Origin: Parazoarcus communis
GTDB lineage: Bacteria > Pseudomonadota > Gammaproteobacteria > Burkholderiales > Rhodocyclaceae
Length of the DNA: 64,000 bases
NCBI RefSeq assembly: GCF_003111645.1
Contig: NZ_CP022187.1
Coordinates: 3,782,001 to 3,846,000, forward strand
Direction of reading: 5' to 3'
Position 1 is the first letter of the stretch. Each line of letters begins with the position of its first letter. The notes beneath the pieces were generated by a model that was not told the origin of the DNA, did no database searches, and saw only the letters and a program-made list of their open reading frames with translations. Position numbers and translations under genes: made by a program. Below, piece after piece: positions 37,773 to 46,662 of the stretch.

Positions 37773-38810
37773 TCAGCCCGTTTCGAGCCATGCCATAAGG
37801 CCGATGCCGCCGAACAGCACGATCAGGAAGCCGACGCTGATGGCAAGCGCCTTCCACGGGATGGGCGGTGCCGACCACGGGGCGCCGAGTTGCTCGAATA
37901 GCGGCCGCAGTGCGAACTGGTAGACCGGCAGCATGGGTTTGCGCAGGTTGCCGCGCAACAGCAGCGCCGGGTTGCCGAGGCGGGTGAAATGCGCCTGGCC
38001 GTCGGTGTCGAAGTGGAGCAGGTATTCGGATGGGGCCAGGGACAGACGTCGGGGTGGCGGCAGACTGACGGGGCGCGGCAGCCAGGGGTGAGCGCGGTTC
38101 AGGAAGGCGGTGAAATCCCGGCTCGATCCGCAGAACAGCAGGCGCTCGGGTGTCACACGATGCAGGGCTTGTTCGACCTCCCACCACAGACCGCTGCCCG
38201 TGCCGATCATGAAGGCCACCAAGCGGGCCTGGCCCATGAGTCCGATTACCCGGGCCTGCCATTCCGCATCATCGACATAGAGTCGCCGCGCGCCCAGGGG
38301 CGGAAGGACTTCGCCGGGGCGACCGATGGCGATGACGGGGCCGATGCCTTGCAGAGCCTCGACGAAGTTCTCTTCACGGGTCGAGATTACGAACGGATTG
38401 ATCTGCGCAAGTTGTGGCGGTGAGGCGAGCTTGGCGTCGTCACCGAAGGCGCGCAGGTATAGCACCGGGGGACGCGTGTCCTCGGGTGCGGAGACGGATT
38501 CGAGCGCTGCGCGTAGCTGGCGGCCCTTGTTGATAAGGCGAATGCCGCCAACCAGCAGTGGCGAGCCGACGGCAGCGAATACGCCCCATGCGAGCGCACT
38601 TGATGGCACCGCCTCGGGCCAGAGGGATTCGGCCAGGATCGCCAGCACCGCCGTTGCGGCACCGCTGAGCGGTAGGGCGGCGACGATGAGCGCGATACCG
38701 AGCGCGCGCCAGAAGTTGGGGCGATCCGATAGCGCAGTTGAGGTGCGTTCCGGGGAGGGCGTCTGCTGTTGGCGCATTTTCGTGGCGCTCGGCGATGGGC
38801 GCTCAGTCAA
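37773..38810 (-). CDS. Membrane protein of unknown function, coupled to HD-GYP gene
   Basis: 345 aa. Two helices near the N-terminus (about 33-60 and 70-95) and one at the C-terminus (about 318-342) flank a cytosolic domain. That domain has PVLYLRAFGDDAKL, GPVIAIGRPGEVLPPLGARR and LMGQARLVAFMIGTGSGLWW, a Rossmann-like pattern I have seen in actinobacterial membrane proteins and which could be TIR- or SLOG-related; I cannot assign a family. The start overlaps the HD-GYP stop (ATGA), so the two are translated together. The Pro-rich segment RPVSLPPPRR lies near residue 260. Confidence 0.6.
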   Translation of the reverse strand: MTERPSPSATKMRQQQTPSPERTSTALSDRPNFWRALGIALIVAALPLSGAATAVLAILAESLWPEAVPSSALAWGVFAAVGSPLLVGGIRLINKGRQLRAALESVSAPEDTRPPVLYLRAFGDDAKLASPPQLAQINPFVISTREENFVEALQGIGPVIAIGRPGEVLPPLGARRLYVDDAEWQARVIGLMGQARLVAFMIGTGSGLWWEVEQALHRVTPERLLFCGSSRDFTAFLNRAHPWLPRPVSLPPPRRLSLAPSEYLLHFDTDGQAHFTRLGNPALLLRGNLRKPMLPVYQFALRPLFEQLGAPWSAPPIPWKALAISVGFLIVLFGGIGLMAWLETG

Positions 38811-41731
38811 CGCCCTTGAGCGAGAAAGGCGTCGATGTCGATGTCGTCGATCTGCTCGCTGTGCATGTAGCGCCGAGCGTATTCGAGATGTACGCCGGCG
38901 CGCAGGAAGAGTTCGAACAGCTCGCCATCGATATGGTTTTCTGCTGCCATGCGCGCCATGATCGTGAGCGATTCGGTAAGGGTCTTGCCGCGCTTGTAGG
39001 GGCGATCAATCGCGGTCAGGGCCTCGAAGATGTCTGCAATCGCCATCATCCTTGCGAGCGGACTCATCTGCTCACCGGTGAGCCGCTTCGGATAGCCGGT
39101 GCCGTCCATCTTTTCGTGATGTTGAGCGGCAATCTCGGGGACGTTGCTCAGATGACGCGGATAAACCAGTTGCTGCAGCATGATCTCGGTCTGCACGATG
39201 TGCTCGTTGATCTTGTAGCGTTCCTCTTTGGTCAGCGTTCCGCGCGATACCGTCAGGTTGTGCAATTCGCCCCTGTCATATAGCCACTGAGGCACGTCCA
39301 TGCGGAAGCCCCACGGATTGTCCTCATCGAAACGCTCGCTCTCACGGCGCTCGAACAGGTGCTCGGGCTTGTCCGCGAGCACCTGTTCGAGCGCCGGCAG
39401 CGCTGCCGCCGGCTCGCGGGACTTGCGCGCGAGCTCTTCGTGGGAGATGCCGATGCGGTCGTCCAGGGTGCGCGTCCAGGTGCGGGCGCCAATCCGGCGC
39501 AGACGCTCGATCGCTTCAGGCTGCATCTCTTCGCTGCCGATATTGCACTCGGCGACGAAGGCAAAGTCGGCGTCCAGTTCGGCCAGCTCACGCTGCATGC
39601 GTGCGTCGGCCGCGGCGCCGGGCTCGCCGGCAGCAATGGCGCGCAGGGTACGGATTTCCGCCTCGCGCTTGAGCACTTCAAAGCGCATGCGTACTTCGTG
39701 GATGCGGTCCTGAATGGTTTCGAGCTTGGTCGATTTGTCGATTACGAACTCCGGCGTCGTGACCTTGCCACAGTCGTGCAGCCATCCTGCGAGATGCAGG
39801 GCCTCCCGGTCTTGATCGTTGAGACTGAAGTTGCGGTAGGGCCCGTCGGTGGCGTCGCAGGCAGCTTGCGCGAGCATTTTCACCAGTTCGGGCACCCTGC
39901 TGCAGTGACCGCCGGTATAAGGGCTCTTGGCGTCGATCGCGCCTGCAATCACCTTTACGAAGGAGTCGAACAACTCGCGCTGCAGTTTGATCAGCTCCTG
40001 ATTCTCCAGTGCAACCGCGGCGGCACTGGACAGGGCGTCGATGAAGCGTAGCTGTGCGTCCTCGATGCGGCTATTGCGCAGTAGTAGCATCGCTCCGATG
40101 AGTTGCCCCTCGCGGTTCCTCAATGGAACGGCGATCGCCCATTGCATGGGTGTCTGCGTTGTGGGCAGACCGAGGGCGGAGCGATCGGTTTCGCTGAGCA
40201 GAAAGGCACTCGCCCTGACCCCGCTCAGGGCGTGCTGGGCCGGGCAGTGGGGTGCTGCGAGATCGATGGCCGGTAGCCTGGTGTCGATGGGCTCGCCGTT
40301 CGCGCCCTGCGTTGCCATCGCGCTGATACGGGCGTCTTCGCAGAGGTAGACGACCCCGGAATCAGCCGACGCCGCGGACAGTGTTTCTGATAGCAATAAC
40401 GGCAGCAGGCGATCGAAATCGTGCTCAGCGGCTAGTGCGGTGTTGATATCGAGAAAGCGCTGAATGGTGCGCTTCATGTCACCGATCGTCACCGTCAGCG
40501 CGCGCACCTCGGTGACGAAGGATCGAATCATGATTGGGGCGGAGAAGTTGAAATGCCGAATGGCCTCGACTTCGCCGACAAGTACGCGCAATGGTCCCGT
40601 CAGCGCGCGAGCGAGCGCCCAGGTCAAAGGGATGGACAGGAGCACGACAAGTGCTGTGATCCACGCCGATGCATTGCGGATGGTGAATGCTGCCGCAAGC
40701 AGTTCGCTTTCGGGGGCTGCAGTGACAAGGTAGAGCGTGGGGCCTGCGCTCGGGAGCCGCTGAATGCCCACGCGCCAGTTCTCGCTGTCGATCGACGTCC
40801 GCCGCACAAGCATGGTGTTGCCGACGACCTCCGACAGGGCGCTGGATACACTCTCCAGGGCGGGTACGCCGAAGCTTTCAACGCGAATCAGGCCCGGTTC
40901 GTCGTGTTCGGTGGAGATCTCGCCTGTCAGCTCCCTGTCGCCGCTGTAGGCGACGACGAAGCCTTCGCCATCGAGCAGGGCCAGCTCCGAGTTGGGTGTC
41001 ACCTTCAGTTTGGCCAGATTGGAGCTCAAGGTGGCGAGCTGGATGTCGGCACCGATCACCGCGCCGTCGACAACGCGTGCCGGTGTGGCCAGTGTGGCAC
41101 CTACCTTGCGATTGGAGTAGAACACGTAGGGCGCTGTCTGCACCGGGCCGCCACTTGCGAGGGCGTCGCTGAACCAGGGGCGCCGGCGGGGGTCGTACTG
41201 CGCTGCATAGTCGGGGCGGTCGTCGATTCGGAGCGGATTCAGAGCGGCATCGAGATAGCGATATTCGCCCTTGGACGGCGTGCCATGTTCGATGCTCTGG
41301 ATGACGAATGCCGTGCCTTCGGGGGCGTCGAGGCTCACGCGCTCTGCCTCGTTGAGGATCCGCCGCATGAACAGGAAGTCGCCGTTCGGATAGCCGACGT
41401 AGAGCGATGACAGGGCGGTTGAATGCAGCAGCGCGGTGCGGATGAAATCGGCACTGGCGAGGCGGGCGTCGAGCGAGCTCGCGCTCAGCCCGGGTTCGCG
41501 TGCAAGCAGGCCAATGGCCATCCGTGCAGGGGCAAAGATCCCGTCGAGCGTGCCCAGGGTCTCTCTGGTGATGCGCTGGGCTAGGTCGTCTGCCACCGTT
41601 TCCAGCATGTTGTGGCTGAAGTGGTAGCCGAGACCGCCGATTACCCCGCCGAGAAGAACGATCAGGACGGCGAACAAGGTCGAGATATGGACGTGCAGTG
41701 GAAAGTTGCGGGTCATGATCCTGACGCTCAT
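38807..41731 (-). CDS. HD-GYP c-di-GMP phosphodiesterase with Cache, HAMP and GAF domains
   Basis: About 974 aa. One helix (residues 14-36) leads to a periplasmic double-Cache sensor (about 37-345), a second helix (ITALVVLLSIPLTWAL), HAMP (ALTGPLRVLVGEVEAIRHF), GAF (about 460-610) and HD-GYP. Catalytic motifs: HDCGK in HLAGWLHDCGKVTTPEF, and HHEKMDGTGYPKRL with RMMAIADIFEALTAIDRPYK. A roughly 150-residue insertion splits HD from GYP. It should hydrolyse c-di-GMP in response to an external ligand. Start 41731 (MSVRIM) or 41716 (MTRNF) are both possible. The next gene overlaps by ATGA. Confidence 0.88.
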   Translation of the reverse strand: MSVRIMTRNFPLHVHISTLFAVLIVLLGGVIGGLGYHFSHNMLETVADDLAQRITRETLGTLDGIFAPARMAIGLLAREPGLSASSLDARLASADFIRTALLHSTALSSLYVGYPNGDFLFMRRILNEAERVSLDAPEGTAFVIQSIEHGTPSKGEYRYLDAALNPLRIDDRPDYAAQYDPRRRPWFSDALASGGPVQTAPYVFYSNRKVGATLATPARVVDGAVIGADIQLATLSSNLAKLKVTPNSELALLDGEGFVVAYSGDRELTGEISTEHDEPGLIRVESFGVPALESVSSALSEVVGNTMLVRRTSIDSENWRVGIQRLPSAGPTLYLVTAAPESELLAAAFTIRNASAWITALVVLLSIPLTWALARALTGPLRVLVGEVEAIRHFNFSAPIMIRSFVTEVRALTVTIGDMKRTIQRFLDINTALAAEHDFDRLLPLLLSETLSAASADSGVVYLCEDARISAMATQGANGEPIDTRLPAIDLAAPHCPAQHALSGVRASAFLLSETDRSALGLPTTQTPMQWAIAVPLRNREGQLIGAMLLLRNSRIEDAQLRFIDALSSAAAVALENQELIKLQRELFDSFVKVIAGAIDAKSPYTGGHCSRVPELVKMLAQAACDATDGPYRNFSLNDQDREALHLAGWLHDCGKVTTPEFVIDKSTKLETIQDRIHEVRMRFEVLKREAEIRTLRAIAAGEPGAAADARMQRELAELDADFAFVAECNIGSEEMQPEAIERLRRIGARTWTRTLDDRIGISHEELARKSREPAAALPALEQVLADKPEHLFERRESERFDEDNPWGFRMDVPQWLYDRGELHNLTVSRGTLTKEERYKINEHIVQTEIMLQQLVYPRHLSNVPEIAAQHHEKMDGTGYPKRLTGEQMSPLARMMAIADIFEALTAIDRPYKRGKTLTESLTIMARMAAENHIDGELFELFLRAGVHLEYARRYMHSEQIDDIDIDAFLAQGR

Positions 41732-41888
41732 CACATGTCCACTTGATGATGGCACAGCAGACGGGCATCTGCGCGCCTGTGAGGCCGGTGGACCTGCCGA
41801 TGGGGCGGCTTTGCAACGCGTGGGGCTAAAGAAATCTGCCCTGCGGCCGTTAATGGCATGGTCGGGTTCTGTCGTGAAGGTCATCGCC

Positions 41889-42935
41889 ATGAAAATCGCC
41901 GCATTCAATGTTGAACTGCAGTCCTCTCGTCAATTTGCCGAGTCGTTCACGATGAGCGAGCGCCTCGATGTTTGGCGCGATGGACGCGCCGAGACGGGAA
42001 CGGGGCGCGACAACGTGCGTATTTCCGATGCTGCCCGCTTTGCTCAATCGGCTGAGTCCGCTGCGGGGGAGTCTCAGGCTACCGCTGCAGCGAGTGAGAG
42101 CGACGCGATCAGCAAGGACCCGAAACTGGGCATGTTGATTCGGATGATCGAGTTCTTCACCGGACGACCGGTGCGCTTGCTCGATACGCGGGATCTGGGG
42201 ACACCGCCGGAGTCCGGCGCACCCGATGGCGGTACCGGTGCCGCCGCTGCGAATACGCCCCGGCGCGCCGGCTTCGGCCTCGAATACGATTTCAGTGCGA
42301 CGTACTCGGAGTCGGAAACGACCTCGTTCTCGGCCTCGGGCATGGTACGCACTGCCGATGGAGCCGAAATCCGCTTCGATCTTGGCCTCACGGTGTCGCG
42401 CAGTTACAGCGAATCGGTTTCGTTCAGCATGCGCGCGGGCGATCAGCGCGTGAAGGATCCGTTGATCCTGGATTTCGGCGGTCCGTCTGCGGCACTTTCC
42501 GGAATGCGTTTCGACTTCGATCTCGACGGGGACGGTACCAAGGAGTCGCTACCGATGGTTGGCGGCAGTGGCTTCCTCGCCTTTGATCGCGACGGCAATG
42601 GCCGCATCGACAACGGGCGCGAACTCTTCGGCCCCACCAGCGGCGACGGCTTCGCCGAACTTGCTGCTCTTGATGACGACGGCAACGGTTGGATCGATGA
42701 AGCGGATGCTGCATGGTCACGGTTGCGCGTGTGGCAACCCGATGCCGAGGGCAATGGACAGGCGCAGACGCTCAAGGATGCGGGCGTCGGTGCCTTCTAT
42801 CTGGGGCAGGTCGATACCCGGTTCAGCATCAGGAATGCGGCCAATGAAACCCTGGGGCAGATGCGCACCAGCAGCATCTACCTGCGTGAGGACGGCAGTG
42901 CGGGGAGCGTCAGCCAGATCGATCTCGCTGTCTGA
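41889..42935 (+). CDS. EF-hand-containing protein of unknown function
   Basis: 348 aa with no clear signal peptide. The C-terminal half has acidic calcium loops: FDLDGDGTKESL, FDRDGNGRIDNGRELFG and DDDGNGWIDEADAAW, followed by a beta-rich end. The middle (FSATYSESETTSFSASGMVR) is Ser/Thr-rich. Similar modules occur in RTX- and VCBS-type secreted proteins, though no GGxGxD repeats are seen. It is divergent from the HD-GYP gene across 157 nt that should contain both promoters. Start chosen by AAGG nine nt upstream and loss of coding character further 5'. Confidence 0.65.
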   Translation: MKIAAFNVELQSSRQFAESFTMSERLDVWRDGRAETGTGRDNVRISDAARFAQSAESAAGESQATAAASESDAISKDPKLGMLIRMIEFFTGRPVRLLDTRDLGTPPESGAPDGGTGAAAANTPRRAGFGLEYDFSATYSESETTSFSASGMVRTADGAEIRFDLGLTVSRSYSESVSFSMRAGDQRVKDPLILDFGGPSAALSGMRFDFDLDGDGTKESLPMVGGSGFLAFDRDGNGRIDNGRELFGPTSGDGFAELAALDDDGNGWIDEADAAWSRLRVWQPDAEGNGQAQTLKDAGVGAFYLGQVDTRFSIRNAANETLGQMRTSSIYLREDGSAGSVSQIDLAV

Positions 42936-43100
42936 GATACCTCGCACGCCTTGCTCACTTACGCTGTCGCGGCATGCCGATCCTTGGTCTGGAGCGGTCC
43001 TGTCTGCTCATGCAGAGGTGACTTCATCAGCTTGATGGAGCCCATATGCACGACCGTTCGCGCTGCCGACCCGGGGGGCGTTCTCCGCGTCGCGGCTTCG

Positions 43101-43166
43101 TTCAACAAGGCACTCAAGCGCACCGCTTACGCTGCGCGCCAGCGCTTTGCTTCGGCCCGCGTTAGA
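43101..43166 (+). repeat. attC-like isolated element
   Basis: TTCAACAAGGCACTCAAGCG at the start and GCGTTAGAT at the end give R''- and R'-like boxes 60 nt apart, with an imperfect GC-rich inner stem (GCGCGCCAGCGC). The gap 42936-43186 otherwise shows nothing. It could be a remnant cassette boundary far from the integron. Low confidence because the arms are imperfect. Confidence 0.35.
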
Positions 43167-43186
43167 TCGTCGTAGAGGAGCGCTCA

Positions 43187-43576
43187 TTGCCTTATCAGAC
43201 CCTTGCGGATACGGTACTTCTCCTGCACTTCGGCGTCGTCCTGTTCGTGGTGCTGGGCTTGCCGGCCATCATCATCGGAAACAAGGTGGGGTGGTCGTGG
43301 GTAAACGGGTTCGGGGTACGCCTGGCGCACTTGCTCGCCATCGTGGTCGTCGCCCTGCAGGCCTGGCTCGGACAATACTGCCCGCTCACAATCCTTGAGT
43401 CATGGCTCCGCCGGCAAGGCGGCCAGTCTGTCTACGCAAGCACCTTCATCGAACACTGGGTTCAGCGCGTGCTGTACTACGAGGCGCCGCTGTGGGTCTT
43501 CGCCACGATTTACACCGGTTTCGGCCTTCTTGTAGTTTGGGCGTGGTGGCGTTACCCGCCTCAGGTGAGCAAGTGA
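43187..43576 (+). CDS. DUF2784 membrane protein
   Basis: 129 aa with four hydrophobic segments. Conserved family features are LHFGVVLFVVLGLP, QAWLGQYCPLTILESWLR and FIEHWVQRVLYYEAPLW. Function unknown; widespread small integral membrane protein. The start is TTG at 43187, with GAGGAG seven nt upstream. The stop codon lies within the second copy of the 34-bp repeat. Confidence 0.85.
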   Translation: MPYQTLADTVLLLHFGVVLFVVLGLPAIIIGNKVGWSWVNGFGVRLAHLLAIVVVALQAWLGQYCPLTILESWLRRQGGQSVYASTFIEHWVQRVLYYEAPLWVFATIYTGFGLLVVWAWWRYPPQVSK

Positions 43577-43606
43577 GATCAAACGACTCTGACCCCTTTG
43601 AAAACA
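43573..43606 (+). repeat. 34-bp dispersed direct repeat, copy B
   Basis: Identical to 37498-37531. It contains the DUF2784 stop codon and ends directly before the AGGAG ribosome site of the DUF1272 gene. Confidence 0.9.
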
Positions 43607-43618
43607 GGAGTGCATCGA

Positions 43619-43867
43619 ATGCTGCAACTTCGTCCCAACTGTGAGTGCTGTGACAAGGATCTGCCGCCGGACTCCGCTGAGGCCCGGATCTGTTCGTTTG
43701 AGTGCACCTTCTGCGCGAGTTGCGCGGATGGCGTGTTGCATGGGGTGTGTCCGAATTGCGGTGGCGAACTGCTTGCCCGCCCGCGGCGCCCAGTGGCCAA
43801 ACTCGAGAAGAATCCGGCCTCGACTGAGCGCGTCTTGAATCCGGCGGGCTGCGGCAAGGTGGCCTGA
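43619..43867 (+). CDS. DUF1272 Cys-rich zinc-ribbon protein
   Basis: 82 aa. It starts MLQLRPNCECCDKDLPPDS and continues ICSFECTFCASCADGVL and CPNCGGELLARPRRP, giving about nine Cys residues in paired CxxC arrangements for metal binding. AGGAG at 43606-43610 fixes the ATG. A longer frame upstream runs into the repeat. Function unknown. Confidence 0.83.
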   Translation: MLQLRPNCECCDKDLPPDSAEARICSFECTFCASCADGVLHGVCPNCGGELLARPRRPVAKLEKNPASTERVLNPAGCGKVA

Positions 43868-44261
43868 GGCTGCGGACTGGCTGAGAGTCCGCGCAGCAAC
43901 TGGAAGGCAACGGGCCTGCTGGCGGGAGCGACGCACACCGGCCTGCGCACAGGCAGGAGGAGCGAACACATCCGGCCGGGCGCTTCGACGCCGGACGCCT
44001 GTGGGGACATCCTCAAGCGTTTTCGGAACCGCGGTAGTTCCTGCGCGCACGTGCGCCAACACATTCCCTTACGAAGCGATTACACGGGGACATCCGCCCG
44101 GCGCGGCGCGGGGGGACACTTGCTCCAGTGCCAGCGCAGTAATGGTGAGCGGTCCACAATGGCCGGTCATCGTGCGATCTGAGCGCTTGCGCTGTCGGAG
44201 ACAGGTGCGTGCAGTTCCCGCAGAGACCTTCCCCGCAGCGACCTATTTCGGGGGAATTGTG
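43868..44261. other. Intergenic region without recognised gene
   Basis: 394 nt. It holds a perfect palindrome GCGCACGTGCGC at 44045-44056 and several GGGGACA repeats, but no convincing ORF or RNA was found. It probably includes the promoter of the lipoprotein operon that follows. Confidence 0.5.
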
Positions 44262-44852
44262 ATGTCGTTCAAATCTGGAACTCGATCGGGCGTTCGTCGC
44301 TCCGGCTTGCTTCTGCTGCTTGTGGCGGGTCTGGTCGGTGGTTGTGCCGCACCTCCGCCCGGGCATCGTATTGGCGGCGATGAGCCGCTGCCGCAGGTTG
44401 CACGCCGGCAGGCTACGGATCTGGTGATCTACCCCTTGCGGGGGCAGAGCCAGGGTCAGCAGCGGCGGGATCGCTATGAGTGCCATCAATGGGCGGTAGA
44501 TCAGTCGGGCTTCGACCCGGCAACCATGAGTCAGACGCCGACAGAGGTGCCGCGGGTCGAGCCCTCGCCGCCTGCCGGTACGGGTGTTGTTCAGGGCACA
44601 GTGACCGGTGCGGTGCTGGGGGCGGTGGTTTCCGGGCCGCGTCATGGGGGCGAAGGTGCCGCCGTCGGCGCGGTTGTCGGCGCAATCGCCGGAGCCGCCA
44701 GCGATTCGGCTCGGCAGGCACAGGCGGAGCGCGTCCAGGATGCGTATGCGCGACGTGCCGCAGCGCGTGACGAGGTTTATACCGAAAAGGAAAGCCGCTA
44801 TCGGCGCGCAATTGAAGCGTGTCTGGATGGCCGCGGCTACCAGGTCAGATAA
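44262..44852 (+). CDS. Glycine-zipper lipoprotein
   Basis: 196 aa. Signal peptide with lipobox VGGC (Cys about 24, then Ala). The middle has Gly/Ala-rich membrane-associating repeats (GTVTGAVLGAVVSG, AAVGAVVGAIAGAAS), a glycine-zipper pattern. A segment QQRRDRYECHQWAVDQSGFDP recurs in the next gene. GGGGGA precedes the ATG; the frame is open upstream but a lipoprotein start there is unlikely. It forms an operon with 44876-45532 (gap 23 nt). An envelope-structural role is inferred. Confidence 0.78.
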   Translation: MSFKSGTRSGVRRSGLLLLLVAGLVGGCAAPPPGHRIGGDEPLPQVARRQATDLVIYPLRGQSQGQQRRDRYECHQWAVDQSGFDPATMSQTPTEVPRVEPSPPAGTGVVQGTVTGAVLGAVVSGPRHGGEGAAVGAVVGAIAGAASDSARQAQAERVQDAYARRAAARDEVYTEKESRYRRAIEACLDGRGYQVR

Positions 44853-44875
44853 ATCGTTCAGGAAAAGGAGTGATC

Positions 44876-45532
44876 ATGTCTTCCAGACTGACAGGTGTTT
44901 CGCGACTCATGGGTGCCGTGATCTGTGCCGGCCTGCTTTTTGGTGCCGGCATCGCGCAGGCCGAGCCTGCGCACCGGGGTGGAGACGGCGATCGTCGCGG
45001 GGGCTGGGTGGATCCCCGCTTTGCGCGCGGCGTCGTGGTGCCGAGACTGCCTCAGGGGCATCGCGTCGTTCGCCACCGCGATATCGATTTCTACTACGCG
45101 TCTGGCCATTGGTTCCGGCCGATGGGGGCACGCTTCGTCGTTGTCGCACCGCCCATCGGTCTCGTTGTGCCAGTGTTGCCGAATGGTTTCGTGAGCGTGA
45201 CCATTGGCGGGCGCTCGCTTTACCGCTACGACGATACCTACTATGCGCGTCACGACCGTGGCTATGTCGTGGTCGAGCCGCCGCGGCAGGATGACGCGCG
45301 GCGTGCCTCGGGTGGGGAGGACCGGCTGTTCGTGTATCCGAAGATGAACCAGTCGGAGAAGGTGCAGGCGACAGACCGCTACGAATGCCACGAGTGGGGC
45401 AGTGTTCAGACTGGTTACGATCCGACGCTGAGCTATGGCGGTGTCGGGCCGGAACAGGCAGAAAGCCTGCGCGCCGACTACCTGCGGGCGATGACGGCCT
45501 GCCTGGAGGCGAGAGGCTATACGGTGCGCTAG
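44876..45532 (+). CDS. DUF6515-like exported protein
   Basis: 218 aa. Signal peptide ending AGIAQA, then an Arg/Gly-rich stretch and HRDIDFYYASGHWFRPMGAR and IGGRSLYRYDDTYYARHDRGY, which resemble DUF6515 proteins. The C-terminus repeats the upstream lipoprotein's motif (ATDRYECHEWGSVQTGYDP) and ends in LEARGYTVR, like the neighbour's LDGRGYQVR. AAGGAG seven nt before ATG. The two proteins share a C-terminal domain and probably work together in the periplasm. Confidence 0.72.
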   Translation: MSSRLTGVSRLMGAVICAGLLFGAGIAQAEPAHRGGDGDRRGGWVDPRFARGVVVPRLPQGHRVVRHRDIDFYYASGHWFRPMGARFVVVAPPIGLVVPVLPNGFVSVTIGGRSLYRYDDTYYARHDRGYVVVEPPRQDDARRASGGEDRLFVYPKMNQSEKVQATDRYECHEWGSVQTGYDPTLSYGGVGPEQAESLRADYLRAMTACLEARGYTVR

Positions 45533-45702
45533 CGACTGCGGACCGCAGCGGGCCTGATGTCTCCGGCGTTAGAATCAGCTGCGGGGGCGTTTCCATGTAA
45601 CGTGGCCTGACGGGTTGGCCGGCTGCGGCCGGCCCGCACTGCACATTCATGTACAAAGATTCGGCGACGTCAGAAGTCAGCTGCTCGGCAAAGGAGTCCG
45701 TG

Positions 45703-46233
45703 GTGTCCGCAAAAGTCCTCATCCTGCCCGGTTACGGAAACTCGGGGGCGCTGCACTGGCAGTCGCGCTGGGAGCAGGCGAATCCCGCTTTTGTCCGTGT
45801 GCAGCAGCGCGACTGGGACGCGCCGGTTTGTGATGACTGGGTTGCAGCCATCGAAGACGCTGTGCGCAGCGCGGGGCCCGATGTGGTTCTGGTCGCCCAC
45901 AGCCTCGGCTGCCTCGCGGTCGCGCACTGGGCCGCGACGCCGCATTCGCCGATCCGGGGCGCTTTGCTGGTTGCGGTGCCCGATCCGGAAGGCCCGGATT
46001 TTCCGGCACAGGCATCGGGCTTCGGCGAGCCGCCGGCAAGGCCGTTTGCCTTCAGCAGCACCGTGGTCATCAGCGACGATGACCCGTATGGCACGCCGGC
46101 CTATTCCGCACAGCTTGCAGAGGCATGGGGCAGCCGCGCGGTTCGCATCGGCAGTTGCGGTCACATCAACGCGGAAAGTGGCCTCGGTGACTGGGCGGCG
46201 GGCTTCGAACTGCTCCGCCAACTGCGCGACTAG
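45703..46233 (+). CDS. RBBP9/YdeN-type alpha/beta hydrolase
   Basis: 176 aa. It starts VSAKVLILPGYGNSGALHWQ (the usual SxxLxxPGYGNSGPxHWQ of this family), has the nucleophile elbow VAHSLGCLAV, and the His motif GSCGHINAESGLGDW. The start is GTG at 45703, with AAGGAG six nt upstream; an upstream ATG would add residues with no family match. It is a small serine hydrolase of unknown substrate. Confidence 0.88.
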   Translation: MSAKVLILPGYGNSGALHWQSRWEQANPAFVRVQQRDWDAPVCDDWVAAIEDAVRSAGPDVVLVAHSLGCLAVAHWAATPHSPIRGALLVAVPDPEGPDFPAQASGFGEPPARPFAFSSTVVISDDDPYGTPAYSAQLAEAWGSRAVRIGSCGHINAESGLGDWAAGFELLRQLRD

Positions 46234-46307
46234 GCCTGTTTTGGCTGGCGTTGCGGTGCAGGTCGGGCCGCGCACCCCAGCGATCGCTCCAACCTCTGGG
46301 AGATGTC

Positions 46308-46622
46308 ATGACAATTGCAGATACACCAAGCCCGCCGTACTACGCAGTCATTTTCAGTTCCCTTCGGACCGACGGCGACAACGGCTATGGTGCGATGGCC
46401 GAGCGGATGCTCGATCTGGCGGCGGAGCAGGAAGGGTTTCTTGGCGCAGAGGGCGCGCGGGAAGGGCTCGGAATCACCGTCTCGTACTGGAGTAGCCTCG
46501 AAGCCATCCGCAAATGGAAGCAGAACGCCGAGCATCTCGACGCGCAGCGCCTCGGACGCGAGCACTGGTATTCGGCGTTCAAGGTTCGCGTGGCCAGGGT
46601 CGAGCGGGACTACGGCATCTGA
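46308..46622 (+). CDS. Antibiotic-biosynthesis-monooxygenase (ABM) domain protein
   Basis: 104 aa, dimeric ferredoxin-like fold. Signatures: YGAMAERMLDLAAEQEGFLG and YWSSLEAIRKWKQNAEH. This subgroup (about 100 aa with E-G-F-LG and W-KxxxEH) is common in proteobacteria and may act on small aromatic molecules; no cofactor is predicted. CTGGGAG precedes the ATG. Possibly cotranscribed with the hydrolase 75 nt upstream. Confidence 0.82.
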   Translation: MTIADTPSPPYYAVIFSSLRTDGDNGYGAMAERMLDLAAEQEGFLGAEGAREGLGITVSYWSSLEAIRKWKQNAEHLDAQRLGREHWYSAFKVRVARVERDYGI

Positions 46623-46662
46623 CCGGGCTGGGCCGTGAGGGAGCTGACAGTACACACCGATC

